Positions 32,615 through 42,360 of a stretch of 43,577 bases of DNA are shown here, piece by piece; position 1 is the first letter of the stretch; each line of letters opens with the position of its first letter. The position numbers and the translations under genes were made by a program. The DNA is taken from assembly GCA_023511485.1 (NCBI GenBank), contig JAIMBH010000019.1, positions 1 through 43,577 on the forward strand, given 5' to 3'. The notes under the pieces were generated by a model. The model was not told where the DNA came from. It worked only from the letters and a program-made list of their open reading frames with translations, and did no database searches. This stretch comes from Bacillota bacterium (GTDB lineage Bacteria > Actinomycetota > Aquicultoria > Aquicultorales > Aquicultoraceae).

Positions 32615-32833
32615 TTATTCAGCTGCTTTTTTGGTTTCTTCTTCTTTTGCTTCTTCCTTGTTCTCAGTTGCTTTCTTAAGCTCCCTAATGCTTTGCCCTA
32701 TTGCTTTTCCCATCTCTGGAAGTTTTTTGGGACCAAAAATAATGAGGACAATTACCAGTATAATGGCTAATTCTGGTATTCCAATGGGACCAAGAAGTGC
32801 CGGTGCAATAAGGCTTTTTGTTGCAAATATCAT
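32615..32833 (-). CDS. tatA: twin-arginine translocase subunit TatA/TatE
   Basis: 72 residues: a short N-terminal lead, one transmembrane helix, and an amphipathic helix beginning with the invariant [23 protein letters not shown], ending in a highly charged K/E tail. It polymerises in the membrane to pass folded proteins, for example cofactor-containing redox enzymes. The Glu of [12 protein letters not shown] preceding the helix is typical. TatC is not in this window, so the partner lies elsewhere. Single gene with a strong terminator. A 12-bp palindrome CAATAATTATTG (32911-32922) and a -10-like TATGAT lie upstream. Confidence 0.92.
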   Translation of the reverse strand: MIFATKSLIAPALLGPIGIPELAIILVIVLIIFGPKKLPEMGKAIGQSIRELKKATENKEEAKEEETKKAAE

Positions 32834-33036
32834 AATTTACCACAACCCTTTTCTTTTCTTACTCCCTCTAAAATCATAGCACTGATTTAGTCTGAAAGCT
32901 ATTTATCGGACAATAATTATTGCATATTTCTATTATCAGCGCTAAAGAGTGTTTACATCTTTTTTACCCAAAAGGTAATAGTGATAAAACCTTAGGCAAT
33001 AGGAAGGAAGTTGGGCTAAGCTATCGCCTCCCAGGA

Positions 33037-33837
33037 TTACACCGCGATATCACGACGGTTAAATAGCAATATTGCGGAAATATAGAAGCTGGTGGCGGTG
33101 CCAAAATAAACGAGCACACTCCTCAGTGGGATATCTCCTGTGGTAAGCAGCTTTGCTGAATCGTAATAATGAAAAAGTGAAATGACATCAAGCTTCTCAG
33201 CCCAGTCTGCCAGGCCTGCAAGAACAGTTAGAAGATACATAGCTGTTAAAATACCTGCAGAGGCCATGGCGGCGCGACCGCGTTCAAGAATAACCGAGAA
33301 AAAAAGGGAAAACGCACCGATTGCAGCAAAGAACAATATAGCAATGATAGCAAGAGCAATGATTCCTTCTGTTCTTACCGACACATTGTAGATATTTCCG
33401 AATAAGTAGACTGAGGCCATGGTCAAAATGACAAGGCCGGCCGTTCCGCCAAATAAGGTGATACTTTTTGTAATCAGTGCGGAGGTCCTTGAAACCGGCT
33501 GGCTTAGTAGAATCTCTATCGTTCCGGTATCGATTTCTTTTCCGATGGCGCCGGTTCCATAGGCGATAACAAATGCGCCGATGATGACAAACCACATAAA
33601 AGCAAATATCTCAAGCGCCAGGAAACCTTCTACTGTTGCGAGATTTGCTCCGGTTCCGCCTCCGAAGAATTCTAAAAACTCCTTGGGATAGGTCCTTATG
33701 AGTCTTTGGATATCTGCAGATTGAACAGTTGGATAAACAGACAAAAGCATCCATACGTAAGCCACCATCCCAAGTGCATACGACGGCCAGCTAATCCTGA
33801 TCTCCTTTAACGATTTAAGAAATAGATTAATGCTCAC
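33037..33837 (-). CDS. ABC-2 type transporter permease
   Basis: About 266 residues with six predicted membrane helices and a long extracytoplasmic loop after the first. Segments GAFVIAYGTGAIGKEIDTGTIEILLSQPVSRTS and FLKSLKEIRISWPSYALGM are typical of ABC-2/NosY-like permeases. With the ATPase encoded just upstream it would form an exporter; the substrate is unknown. The GTG at 33837 is preferred over GTG 33846 because AGGTGG lies 5 nt before it. The start lies within the last codons of the ATPase gene (translational coupling). Confidence 0.85.
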   Translation of the reverse strand: MSINLFLKSLKEIRISWPSYALGMVAYVWMLLSVYPTVQSADIQRLIRTYPKEFLEFFGGGTGANLATVEGFLALEIFAFMWFVIIGAFVIAYGTGAIGKEIDTGTIEILLSQPVSRTSALITKSITLFGGTAGLVILTMASVYLFGNIYNVSVRTEGIIALAIIAILFFAAIGAFSLFFSVILERGRAAMASAGILTAMYLLTVLAGLADWAEKLDVISLFHYYDSAKLLTTGDIPLRSVLVYFGTATSFYISAILLFNRRDIAV

Positions 33838-34723
33838 TGCTGCCACCTTTTTCGTAAAACTCCAGGAATATATCTTCTAGGCTTGCATGGGTCGATATTA
33901 GATCTCCTACTTTATAGTTGGCCAATTTTTTGATCAACGGGTCGATCTCACCTATAACCGTAAGCCGTAAATGGTTGTTAACTGCATCGATTGAAGTAAC
34001 TCCCGGCAGGCGAAAATCATCAGGGTTGACCGGCTCTTCAAAGAAAATGTCCACATAGCGGACCTTTTTAGCGATCAGGGTGTCAACCCGCTCGATCGTA
34101 ACAAGCCGGCCTTCCTTTATGATGCCAACCCGATCGCAGATTTTTTCAACTTCAGGCAGGAAATGTGATGATATAAAGACCGTATGGCCGCGGGATTTGA
34201 ATTCTTTAATAAGATGATAGAATTCCTGCTGCATTAAAGGGTCCAGGCCCGATGTGGGCTCATCTAATAGAAGCACCTTTGGATTATGCATTAGTGCCTG
34301 GATTATGCCCAGCTTCTGGCGGTTTCCTCTCGAGTAATCCTTTATTCTTTTTTTGAGGTCTATATTAAATCGCTTGACTAGCTCTTCTTTCAGGACAGGA
34401 GGCTTTTGAGGGCGAAAACGCTCAATAAAGCGCAAGAATTCGTCACCGCTCATCTTATCATAAAGATGGAGGTCCCCGGGTAGGTTGCCCACTTCCATCT
34501 TGATAGATACAGAGTCACGCCAGGCATCTTTGCCCAAAATTTGCGCGCTGCCCCTGGTTGGTTTTAAAAATGCAGTTAAAAGCCTAAGGGTTGTGGTTTT
34601 TCCAGCACCATTAGGCCCCAGGAAACCAAAAATTTCGCCTTCTTCAATTTTAAGGCTAAGGTCCTCGATGCCGCGCTGCTCGCCGTAATACTTGGTTAAT
34701 CCAGTTGTGCTAATAATAGCCAC
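33827..34723 (-). CDS. ABC transporter ATP-binding protein
   Basis: About 298 residues. Walker A GPNGAGKTT (near residues 36-44), Q-loop, signature SRGNRQKLGIIQAL (the S-x-G-x-x-Q variant seen in ABC-2 exporters), Walker B VLLLDEPTSGLDP, and the H-loop histidine in VFISSHFLPEV are intact, so it should hydrolyse ATP. A C-terminal ~80-residue regulatory extension follows, as in DrrA/NatA-type ATPases. The TTG at 34729 would leave too little space after the AAGGA, so GTG 34723 is chosen. It forms a two-gene exporter operon with the permease. Confidence 0.92.
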   Translation of the reverse strand: MAIISTTGLTKYYGEQRGIEDLSLKIEEGEIFGFLGPNGAGKTTTLRLLTAFLKPTRGSAQILGKDAWRDSVSIKMEVGNLPGDLHLYDKMSGDEFLRFIERFRPQKPPVLKEELVKRFNIDLKKRIKDYSRGNRQKLGIIQALMHNPKVLLLDEPTSGLDPLMQQEFYHLIKEFKSRGHTVFISSHFLPEVEKICDRVGIIKEGRLVTIERVDTLIAKKVRYVDIFFEEPVNPDDFRLPGVTSIDAVNNHLRLTVIGEIDPLIKKLANYKVGDLISTHASLEDIFLEFYEKGGSSEH

Positions 34724-35517
34724 TGCCAATCCTTTGTCGCCAAACCGTACCCTATTTCAAGTTCCATCCTATATATATATTTAGGCAAAACGAAGTTGAT
34801 TCCTGCAATATTGCAGAATAACCTTGCCTGAAGTGGTGGGGTAATTACCTCTGTCCTCCAAATGGGTGTACACCCTAATGAGCGATTTGTAACATTTTAA
34901 CAAGCATTTATTATTTCCCTTATAGAACATTTCTGATTTTTATCAGAACCGCCACGTGTCTTGAGGTATTTCGCCTGGCATGTAGAAAGGTGGATGCAGA
35001 TATCTAACGTTGGGGAGTGGCGCGTATTTTGTGGAGAATGGTGCAAAGACCGCTCTCCCAAGCACTAAATTCACTTATCAAATATATTGCGCCATTAATC
35101 TTTTTAAATTACCGTACGTTGGCAATAATATACCGTTAGCTAAACATTTTAACCGTCGGTCAAGAATTTTTAAGTTGCTTTTATGCAGGCAGGTAGAATG
35201 GCCTCATGTGCATCTAGCGGGAGTGATCACGTTTTATCAATAGGGCAATGTTGCAGGTACAAAATTTGGGTTGAATGGTGCTACAAAACAACTAAGCGAT
35301 CAATTTCAGCTTGTGACAGAAATCTTTTAAACCCTGAAAGAATCCTGTGGCACCCTAAAGTGGCTCGTTTGAGAAATTAATGTTTCTCTAGGTCTTGAAT
35401 ACAGAGATACTGAGATTAAGTAAACAATGTTGATAATTTATCAAAGTGTTTTATCAAAGTGTTGAGTTTAAGGTGGCCTAGCGCATTGAAGAATTTCTTC
35501 AATAGTTCGGAGGAGAA
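34724..35517. other. 794-bp intergenic region between divergent transcription units
   Basis: Promoters of the minus-strand ABC operon and the plus-strand cNMP/CBS gene must lie here. An alternating TA tract (about 34770-34783) and a perfect 12-bp palindrome GGGTGTACACCC (34864-34875) lie on the ABC side. A 13-bp tandem repeat (35437-35449 and 35450-35462) and two palindromes lie near the right end. Two small plus-strand frames (35010-35243, 35183-35380) have no Shine-Dalgarno, no protein-like composition and no recognisable family, so I do not annotate them. Confidence 0.45.
35430..35503 (+). promoter_or_regulatory. two perfect palindromes and a tandem repeat upstream of the cNMP/CBS/DUF294 gene
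   Basis: TTGATAA-T-TTATCAA (35430-35444) is a 15-bp perfect palindrome that resembles an FNR/CRP-family half-site pair, but with five rather than four central bases. It merges with a 13-bp exact tandem repeat, tttatcaaagtgt (35437-35449, 35450-35462). A second perfect 19-bp palindrome, ATTGAAGAA-T-TTCTTCAAT (35485-35503), ends 5 bp before the Shine-Dalgarno and could act as an operator or as an mRNA hairpin limiting translation. Confidence 0.5.
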
Positions 35518-37428
35518 TTGATAACAAACGATATAGCGGATTTTCTTGGAAAGGTGCCGCCGTTTCAGTTTCTTGATACATCGGTTATCAGGTCGATAGC
35601 AAGCAAGATATCGATAGAGTTTTACCCAAAAGGGACTGAAATTTTAGCGCAAGAGGGGCCTCCAAGTAAATATCTGCACGTTATCAAAAAAGGTGGGGTT
35701 AAGGTGTTCGTAAAGTCGGACAGCGGTGAGGCTGTTATCGATTTTAGAAGTGAAGGTGATTCGTTCGGTTTCGTTTCGCTTTATAGCGGCGATAGGTCAC
35801 GCACAGGCGTTGTTGCAGTTGAAGATACCATTTGCTACCTCATAGATAGAGATACATTCTTTAAGCTTCATGACTACAACCCGGCCTTTGTTGAGTATTT
35901 TCTGAAATCCTACCTCGTAAAATATGTGGATAAGACATCCAGCCAGCTCAATGAAAAGATTTTTCTTCACCGCATGGGGAGTAGCCTACCTTACACAACG
36001 CCCGTTGGCGAGATAACTACTAAACGACTTATCACAAAACCGCCAGACACAACTATCCAGGAAGCGGCAAAAGCGATGGCTAAGCGCAATATCAGCTCAC
36101 TTGTTATCGTGGATAAGAATGGGGTGCCGGTAGGTATAGTTACCGATAGAGACTTGAGGGAAAAAGTCGTTGCAGCCGGCAGGGATGCTTCCAGACCGGT
36201 TAAAGATATCATGAGCGATTCATTGATAAGCATTGATATGGATGAATACTGCTTTGAGGCGATTCTAAAGATGGTTCGCCATAACATCCACCATCTATTG
36301 GTCATGGATAAAGGAAACATCAAGGGGATAGTGACCAATCACGACCTCATGATGCTGCAAGGCGTGTCTCCTGTCGCCATAGCAAGAGAGATCGAAAACC
36401 GAGATACGGTTGAGAGTCTGGCCCCGGTATCTGCCGAGATAAGCAATCTGGTGGCTCTATTTTTAAAAGACGGGGCTAAGGCGACCAACATTGCAAGGAT
36501 TATAAGCGAGCTAAACGATAGATTGGTAAAGAGGATAATCGAGGTAGAAATAAGAGATAACAGTCCACCGCTTCCATTTTGTTGGGTTGTCTTTGGCAGC
36601 GAAGGAAGGAAAGAGCAGACCTTCAGAACCGACCAGGACAACGCACTTATATACGCCGATCCTCAAAACCCGAAAGAGGCGAGGGCCGCCTCGAAATACT
36701 TTACGGCGTTAACAAAACGAATCAATAAGTCGCTGATTAAATGCGGTTTTCCCCCGTGCACGGCTGGGTATATGGCAAACAACCCAACCTGGTGCCAACC
36801 CTTAAAAGTATGGAAAAAATATTTTAACGAATGGGTGACTTCATCTACTCCAGATGCAATATTGCTCTCTACAATATTTTTTGACTTTCGACCCTTATAC
36901 GGTGATTTTGGTTTAGCTAATGCGTTAAGGGATTATCTCGTAGATATATTGAAAGAAGAAAAGTTCTTCTTGGCCCGCATGGCATCAACTCTTGTAGCAA
37001 ACAGGCCTCCGCTCGGTTTCTTCAGAACCTTTGTTGTAGAGAAAAGCGGGGAGCACAAAGACCAGTTCAATCTTAAAGTAAGTGCAATCGCGCTTCTCGT
37101 TGACATTGTAAGACTGTTTAGCCTCGAGCGGGGCGTGAAAGAGACATCTACGCTTGAACGCATTAAGGCCCTTAAAGGGCAGCACGAACTGCTTGATGAA
37201 TATGCAGAGGAGCTGGAGCAATCTTTTGAGTTCATGATGCTGCTTAGGATGCTGCATCAGCTTGAGCAAATACAGGCGGGTGTCGAGCCAGACAACTTCA
37301 TCAACCCAAACAAGCTAAGCATTCTCGAAAAGCAAACCCTTAAAGATATTTTCCGTCTTATATCCAAAATACAAGAACTTATAGATCAGCGATATCGCCT
37401 GGGAGTTGTGCACCATGAGGTTGGCTAA
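35518..37428 (+). CDS. cNMP-binding / tandem CBS / DUF294 nucleotidyltransferase-like signalling protein
   Basis: 636 residues with four modules. A cyclic-nucleotide-binding (Crp-like) domain spans ~12-135 (FYPKGTEILAQEGPPSKYLHVIKKG). A CBS pair spans ~165-282 (ISSLVIVDKNGVPVGIVTDRDL, IHHLLVMDKGNIKGIVTNHDL), the usual adenosine-nucleotide sensor. A DUF294 nucleotidyltransferase domain carries GSEGRKEQTFRTDQDN (360-375), the G-S-x-x-R-x-E-Q..D-x-D layout of the GlnD/pol-beta superfamily. A helical DUF294 C-terminal domain follows. The family commonly sits beside actP/acs genes and is suspected of regulating acetate use. The TTG start follows GGAGG. It overlaps the next gene by 14 bp. Confidence 0.9.
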   Translation: MITNDIADFLGKVPPFQFLDTSVIRSIASKISIEFYPKGTEILAQEGPPSKYLHVIKKGGVKVFVKSDSGEAVIDFRSEGDSFGFVSLYSGDRSRTGVVAVEDTICYLIDRDTFFKLHDYNPAFVEYFLKSYLVKYVDKTSSQLNEKIFLHRMGSSLPYTTPVGEITTKRLITKPPDTTIQEAAKAMAKRNISSLVIVDKNGVPVGIVTDRDLREKVVAAGRDASRPVKDIMSDSLISIDMDEYCFEAILKMVRHNIHHLLVMDKGNIKGIVTNHDLMMLQGVSPVAIAREIENRDTVESLAPVSAEISNLVALFLKDGAKATNIARIISELNDRLVKRIIEVEIRDNSPPLPFCWVVFGSEGRKEQTFRTDQDNALIYADPQNPKEARAASKYFTALTKRINKSLIKCGFPPCTAGYMANNPTWCQPLKVWKKYFNEWVTSSTPDAILLSTIFFDFRPLYGDFGLANALRDYLVDILKEEKFFLARMASTLVANRPPLGFFRTFVVEKSGEHKDQFNLKVSAIALLVDIVRLFSLERGVKETSTLERIKALKGQHELLDEYAEELEQSFEFMMLLRMLHQLEQIQAGVEPDNFINPNKLSILEKQTLKDIFRLISKIQELIDQRYRLGVVHHEVG

Positions 37429-38113
37429 ATGGTCAAAGGGTAAGTTTAAGAAGTTAGGTGGGAACGGTGAAAAGGGCATGCCTATTGACCAGGCCAGATA
37501 TACAGTCATTGATACCGAGCTTACCGGTTTAGACATGAAGAAGGACTCAATAGTTTCTATAGGTGCAGTTAAAATGGTCGGAAGTCGGATTGAACTTAAA
37601 GATAGCTTCTATAAGCTGGTCAGTCCAGAGGCTGAATTAACAGGTGAGACCGTCATAATCCATGGCATCATGCCATCAGAATTGGATAAAGAGCCGGGTA
37701 TAGATACGGTTCTGCCCGAATTTATTGATTTTTGTGGCAACGATATAATCGCAGGTTTTCGTCCCCTTATAGATATGGGTTTTCTAAACAGGGAGGCAAA
37801 GAGATTATACAGGTCGGCAATGAAGAATCCAGTTATTGATATCTTCGCCATTTATAAATGGATCAAATGGAGATCGGCTGAAGATTGTCTAAGTAATCTA
37901 AGCCTTTATGATTTGGCAGAGGATTTTAGTATTCCAGTGAAGGGTGCACACAATGCAATTTTTGATGCCTTTATTACAGCCCAGATTTTACAGAGGCTTC
38001 TGCACCTGCTTTTAGGCTTAGGAGCAAAAAGCGTAGACGAGCTTCTTGCCATTGGTAATCCTTCAAGGGGAGGTGATAAGTTCCGTTCCTCGGCCCTGAT
38101 TAATAATCTTTAG
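37415..38113 (+). CDS. DnaQ-like 3'-5' exonuclease-fold protein
   Basis: 232 residues with the DEDD exonuclease layout. VIDTELTGLD supplies the first Asp-Glu pair, HGIMPSEL the family turn, AGFRPLIDMGFL the second Asp block, and HNAIFDAFITAQ the last His/Asp. It resembles the epsilon-subunit/RNase T-type exonucleases that accompany DUF294 genes in acetate clusters. Whether it acts on DNA or RNA is unknown. The ATG 37415 follows GGGAG and overlaps the DUF294 gene; a longer TTG start at 37406 adds only three residues. Confidence 0.82.
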   Translation: MRLAKWSKGKFKKLGGNGEKGMPIDQARYTVIDTELTGLDMKKDSIVSIGAVKMVGSRIELKDSFYKLVSPEAELTGETVIIHGIMPSELDKEPGIDTVLPEFIDFCGNDIIAGFRPLIDMGFLNREAKRLYRSAMKNPVIDIFAIYKWIKWRSAEDCLSNLSLYDLAEDFSIPVKGAHNAIFDAFITAQILQRLLHLLLGLGAKSVDELLAIGNPSRGGDKFRSSALINNL

Positions 38114-38158
38114 ATCCGCTTTAGACCCAGTCTCTAATTGGTTAAGGAGGTGCAACGA

Positions 38159-38494
38159 ATGGCTGTTAAGGTCAAGGAAAACGCAACTATTAATAAGGAA
38201 TCAACCGATAGAATTTTAAACGATCCTGATTTTATCAGGCTCTCTTCAACAAGGAACAGGATTGCGGCGGTACTGACGGCTTTGACCCTAATCGTCTACT
38301 ACGGATTTATCTTGCTCATGGCTTACGGCAAGGAAACGCTCAGCAAGACGCTCTCTCCCAACATCACTATAGGGCTGCCGATAGGTGTTGCAGTTATCGT
38401 CTTATCCTGGATTTTTGTTTTTATCTATGCCAGATGGGCCAACAGGAAATACGATAGCATGGTTGATCAACTTAAAGAAAAGATAGGGGGTTAA
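38159..38494 (+). CDS. DUF485 membrane protein (YjcH-like)
   Basis: 111 residues. A soluble N-terminal helix (LNDPDFIRLSSTRNRIA) leads into two membrane helices: ALTLIVYYGFILLMAYGKE, and GLPIGVAVIVLSWIFVFIYARWANRKYD. This is the DUF485 pattern. DUF485 genes almost always precede actP and are thought to assist it. AAGGAGGTG precedes the ATG. It ends 3 bp before actP. Confidence 0.92.
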   Translation: MAVKVKENATINKESTDRILNDPDFIRLSSTRNRIAAVLTALTLIVYYGFILLMAYGKETLSKTLSPNITIGLPIGVAVIVLSWIFVFIYARWANRKYDSMVDQLKEKIGG

Positions 38495-38497
38495 GGA

Positions 38498-40114
38498 ATG
38501 AATACGAGTCTGGGACAAACTAATCCAATAGCCATAGCGTTCTTCTTTCTATTTGTCATAATTACGCTTGGGATTACGTATTGGGCTGCGAAGAAGACAA
38601 AGACCGCAAAAGAGTTCTATGCTGCAGGTAGAAACATTACTGCCGGGCAGAATGGGCTTGCGCTGGCCGGTGACTACATGAGCGCGGCGTCGTTTTTAGG
38701 TATTGCCGGCATGGTTGCCCTTAGTGGTTTTGATGGGCTTATCTATGCGATTGGTTTTCTGGTTGGTTGGCCGATAGTAATGTTTCTTGTCGCTGAGCCG
38801 CTCAGGAACCTCGGCAAATATACTTTTGCCGATGTAGTGGCCTACAGGTTAAGGCAAGGGCCGGTAAGGACGGCAGCTGCTGTATCGGCGGTCACAGTTG
38901 TTACTATATATCTCATACCTCAGATGGTAGGTTCAGGAACTTTGATTAAGATGCTCTTGGGCCTTCCGTATGAAGCTGCCATCGTTATAGTAGGTGTTCT
39001 TATGATCGCCTACGTTCTATTTGGAGGCATGCTCTCAACGACATGGGTTCAGATCATAAAGGCGGGATTGCTGCTAGCCGGCTCGACACTGCTCTCTGTT
39101 CTTGTGCTGGCTAAATATGGGTTCAGCTTTGATCAGGTATTTGGTGCTGCCGTTGAGAAGGTTAACGAGCTTGCCAAAGGTACCGCTGAGGCGGGCACTG
39201 GATTTAAAATGCTGCAACCCGGCAAACTCCTGGCTAAACCGATAGATACGATATCGCTTAGCCTCGCGCTCATGTTTGGAACTGCCGGGTTGCCGCACAT
39301 CCTAATGAGATTTTACACCGTACCGGATACCAAAGCAGCAAGAAATTCGGTAAATTACGGCACCGCTTGGATTGGATATTTCTATATCCTGACATTCATT
39401 ATGGGCTTTGGTGCTGCATCTCTTGTTGGCAAGGATATTATTACCAGTATTGACAAGAAGGGTAACATGGCGGCACCACTTCTTGCAGAAGCACTCGGAG
39501 GACCGATATTCCTTGGATTTATTGCAGCCGTGGCTTTTGCGACGATTCTTGCAGTTGTCTCGGGGCTTACTCTTTCGGGTGCGTCCGCCTTCTCCCACGA
39601 TTTATATGCTAGTGTATTTAAGAGGGGCAAGAGCACCGAGAAAGATGAAATGAGGGTTGCAAAAATCTCGACTGTAGTCTTTGGTCTTATCGCCATCTTC
39701 CTTGGGATCGCCTTTAAGGAGCAGAACGTGGCCTACATGGTAGGGCTTGCATTTGCTGTTGCTGCAAGCGCAAATTTCCCAGCGATTCTTATGTCAATTA
39801 CATGGAAGAAGTTCTCAACCGCCGGTGCCGTGGCGGCTATTTGGACGGGTTTGATATTATCGGTCGGCCTTATCTTCCTTGGCCCAACAGTTTGGGGGGA
39901 AGTGCTTGGTCACTTTACAACGACAATGGTAAACGGTGTCGCCACGAAAGTACCTGTAGGTATTTTCCCGTTGAGTAATCCGGCACTTATCTCAATTCCC
40001 GCGTCGTTTTTAGCTGGGATACTCGTCTCACTAGTCGCTCCAGACGCTGTTGCGCAGGAGAAGTTTGATGAGAAAAAAGTCCGGCTCTATATGGGAGTTG
40101 GCGCTGAGTCTTAA
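38498..40114 (+). CDS. actP: cation/acetate symporter (sodium:solute symporter family)
   Basis: 538 residues, about 13 membrane helices, SSS family. FYAAGRNITAGQNGLALAGDYMSAASFLGIAGMVAL is the ActP-type sodium/substrate helix-1 region; TWVQIIKAGLLL, GTAGLPHILMRFYTVPDTKAARNS and SGASAFSHDLYASVF are family blocks. It imports acetate (possibly propionate or pyruvate) with Na+ or H+. Directly behind DUF485 and ahead of acs, so uptake is followed by activation. Confidence 0.93.
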   Translation: MNTSLGQTNPIAIAFFFLFVIITLGITYWAAKKTKTAKEFYAAGRNITAGQNGLALAGDYMSAASFLGIAGMVALSGFDGLIYAIGFLVGWPIVMFLVAEPLRNLGKYTFADVVAYRLRQGPVRTAAAVSAVTVVTIYLIPQMVGSGTLIKMLLGLPYEAAIVIVGVLMIAYVLFGGMLSTTWVQIIKAGLLLAGSTLLSVLVLAKYGFSFDQVFGAAVEKVNELAKGTAEAGTGFKMLQPGKLLAKPIDTISLSLALMFGTAGLPHILMRFYTVPDTKAARNSVNYGTAWIGYFYILTFIMGFGAASLVGKDIITSIDKKGNMAAPLLAEALGGPIFLGFIAAVAFATILAVVSGLTLSGASAFSHDLYASVFKRGKSTEKDEMRVAKISTVVFGLIAIFLGIAFKEQNVAYMVGLAFAVAASANFPAILMSITWKKFSTAGAVAAIWTGLILSVGLIFLGPTVWGEVLGHFTTTMVNGVATKVPVGIFPLSNPALISIPASFLAGILVSLVAPDAVAQEKFDEKKVRLYMGVGAES

Positions 40115-40325
40115 TTAAGCAGGGGTATTGCCGGTAAGCAGGTAATTCAGGGTCGGATCTGAATAACCCTTATATGCAGTCCATGCAGTTGCTATCCTGA
40201 TTTGCTATACTTAAACGCAGGCCAAGGATGACAGGCAAGGGTAAACCAAACTTCATGGAGAGCGTATGGGGGATTGGGTCTGACCCTTTACTGACAGACA
40301 AAGAGGGAGTACGAGGGGGAAGATT

Positions 40326-42302
40326 ATGACTGAAGAAAAAGGCATGGAAGTTCTACTAGAGGAGCTAAGGGCATTTCCGCCGGCACCGGAATTTAGTGCA
40401 AATGCTTACATAAAGAGCATGGAGGAGTATGAGGCTCTCTATAAGAAATCCATCGAGAACCCGGAGGAGTTCTGGGGCGAGATGGCCGAAAAAGAGCTTA
40501 CCTGGTTTAAAAAGTGGGACAAGGTTTTGGAATATGATTTCTTTAAGCCGGAAATCAAGTGGTTCCAGGGAGGCAAGTTAAACGCTTCGTATAACTGTCT
40601 CGACAGGCATATTAAGACCTGGAGGAGAAACAAGGCTGCTCTGATTTGGGAAGCCGATGACGGAAGCTATAAAACTTACACTTACCAGCAGCTTTTTTGC
40701 GAGGTAAATAGGTTTGCGGATGTTTTAAGGAAAAAGGGAGTAAAGAAAGGTGATAGGGTATCGCTTTATCTACCAATGATACCTGAACTTGCGATTTCTA
40801 TGCTTGCATGTGCAAGAATCGGCGCGATTCATAGCGTCGTGTTCGGCGGGTTTAGCTCCCAGGCGCTCCGTGATCGTATCCGGGATTGCGAGGCAAAGGT
40901 ACTGGTTACTGCAGATAATGGTGTGCGGGGTGGAAAGCTTGTACCGTTAAAAGCAAATAGCGACGTCGCACTTGAGGAATGCCCGACGATAGAAAGCGTA
41001 ATCGTCGTCAAGAGAGACGGTGGCGAGGTCCCCATGAAAGAGGGAAGAGATACCTGGTGGCATCAAGAGATGGGGGCCGAAGATGTTTGCAACTATGTTG
41101 AGCCTGAGCACATGGATGCCGAGGACCCGCTATTTATACTTTATACTTCGGGCTCAACCGGCAAGCCGAAAGGCGTCCTTCACACTACTGCCGGCTATTT
41201 GCTATACACGGACCTTACGTTTAAATGGTCTTTTGACTACAAGGAAGAGGATATCCACTTCTGTACGGCAGATATCGGCTGGGTTACTGGCCACAGCTAT
41301 GTCGTATACGGGCCACTTGCGGCCGGTGCGACAAGCTTAATGTTTGAGGGTATCCCAAGTTATCCTAACCCGGGTAGGTTCTGGGAAATAGTAGATAAGC
41401 ACCAGGTTAATATAATTTACACAGCTCCAACGGTAATTAGGGCGCTTATGAAGGAAGGTGAAAGCTGGGTAAAGAAATATGACCTCTCATCCCTTAAGGT
41501 TTTAGGAACTGTTGGCGAACCTATTAATCCTGAGGCGTGGATGTGGTATTACAAGAATGTAGGGAAAGAAAAACTTCCGATTGTTGATACCTACTGGCAG
41601 ACTGAGACCGGTGGGTTTTTGATTACTCCGCTACCCGGCGCGATGACCTTAAAGCCCGGCTCTGCGACCAGGCCGTTTTTTGGTGTTGTCCCGAAAGTTA
41701 TAAGGCAAGACGGCTCACCAGCAGAAGTTAACGAGGGTGGTTACCTTGTAATCGAAAAACCGTGGCCCGGTATGCTAAGAGGAACTTACGGCGATCCTGA
41801 GAACAAGCGTATGAAAGAGGTCTACTTCGAGAGATTTCCCGGGCTGTACTTCACCGGTGACGGTGCGCGGGTTGATGAAGACGGTGATTACTGGCTTATG
41901 GGTCGGATCGATGATGTTATCAACGTCTCAGGCCACAGGCTTGGTACAGCCGAGATTGAATCTGCTTTAGTTAGCCACCAGGCAGTTGCTGAGGCTGCAG
42001 TTGTTGGATTTCCGCATGACGTAAAGGGCGAGGGAATCTATGTTTACGTGACTTTAAAGGACGGTTTTAACCCCTCGCCAGAACTTCAAAAAGAGCTTAT
42101 TGGACACGTAAGAACAGTTATCGGCCCGATTGCAACGCCCGATAAGATGCAGTTTGCCGCTGGTCTACCCAAAACTCGAAGTGGTAAGATCATGAGGAGA
42201 ATCTTAAGAAAGATTGCCCACGGTCAGATTGATGAGCTTGGTGATATCTCAACCCTTGCCGAACCGGCTGTTGTTGATGCTCTGGTCAAAGAGAGGCTGT
42301 AA
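40326..42302 (+). CDS. acs: acetyl-CoA synthetase (AMP-forming)
   Basis: A 658-residue ANL enzyme that converts acetate, ATP and CoA to acetyl-CoA, AMP and pyrophosphate. The ATP P-loop [11 protein letters not shown] (273-283) is present. [10 protein letters not shown] marks the acetate pocket with its Trp, [16 protein letters not shown] is the A8 hinge region, and the catalytic lysine K621 lies in [15 protein letters not shown], the site that protein acetyltransferases modify to silence Acs. The Shine-Dalgarno is the g-run before ATG. A 211-bp gap separates it from actP, so it may have its own promoter. A strong terminator follows. Confidence 0.96.
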   Translation: MTEEKGMEVLLEELRAFPPAPEFSANAYIKSMEEYEALYKKSIENPEEFWGEMAEKELTWFKKWDKVLEYDFFKPEIKWFQGGKLNASYNCLDRHIKTWRRNKAALIWEADDGSYKTYTYQQLFCEVNRFADVLRKKGVKKGDRVSLYLPMIPELAISMLACARIGAIHSVVFGGFSSQALRDRIRDCEAKVLVTADNGVRGGKLVPLKANSDVALEECPTIESVIVVKRDGGEVPMKEGRDTWWHQEMGAEDVCNYVEPEHMDAEDPLFILYTSGSTGKPKGVLHTTAGYLLYTDLTFKWSFDYKEEDIHFCTADIGWVTGHSYVVYGPLAAGATSLMFEGIPSYPNPGRFWEIVDKHQVNIIYTAPTVIRALMKEGESWVKKYDLSSLKVLGTVGEPINPEAWMWYYKNVGKEKLPIVDTYWQTETGGFLITPLPGAMTLKPGSATRPFFGVVPKVIRQDGSPAEVNEGGYLVIEKPWPGMLRGTYGDPENKRMKEVYFERFPGLYFTGDGARVDEDGDYWLMGRIDDVINVSGHRLGTAEIESALVSHQAVAEAAVVGFPHDVKGEGIYVYVTLKDGFNPSPELQKELIGHVRTVIGPIATPDKMQFAAGLPKTRSGKIMRRILRKIAHGQIDELGDISTLAEPAVVDALVKERL

Positions 42303-42315
42303 TACTATAGTTTAT

Positions 42316-42349
42316 ATCAGGGCCGGTAATAGGGCTGGCCCTGATTTTT
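42316..42349 (+). terminator. acs terminator
   Basis: A 9-bp perfect stem atcagggcc (42316-42324)/ggccctgat (42337-42345), 12-nt loop, then TTTTT. Confidence 0.9.
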
Positions 42350-42360
42350 CATACTAAAAG

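Noticed and set aside
35010-35380. Two overlapping small plus-strand frames (77 and 65 codons)
   Set aside because: No Shine-Dalgarno, no known family, composition of random translation; treated as non-coding.
35430-35444. FNR binding site
   Set aside because: The half-sites fit but the centre is five bases instead of the usual four, so only a resemblance is claimed.
40183-40211. Promoter before acs (tatact at 40206)
   Set aside because: A -10-like hexamer is present but the position 17 bp upstream (atgcag) does not resemble a -35.
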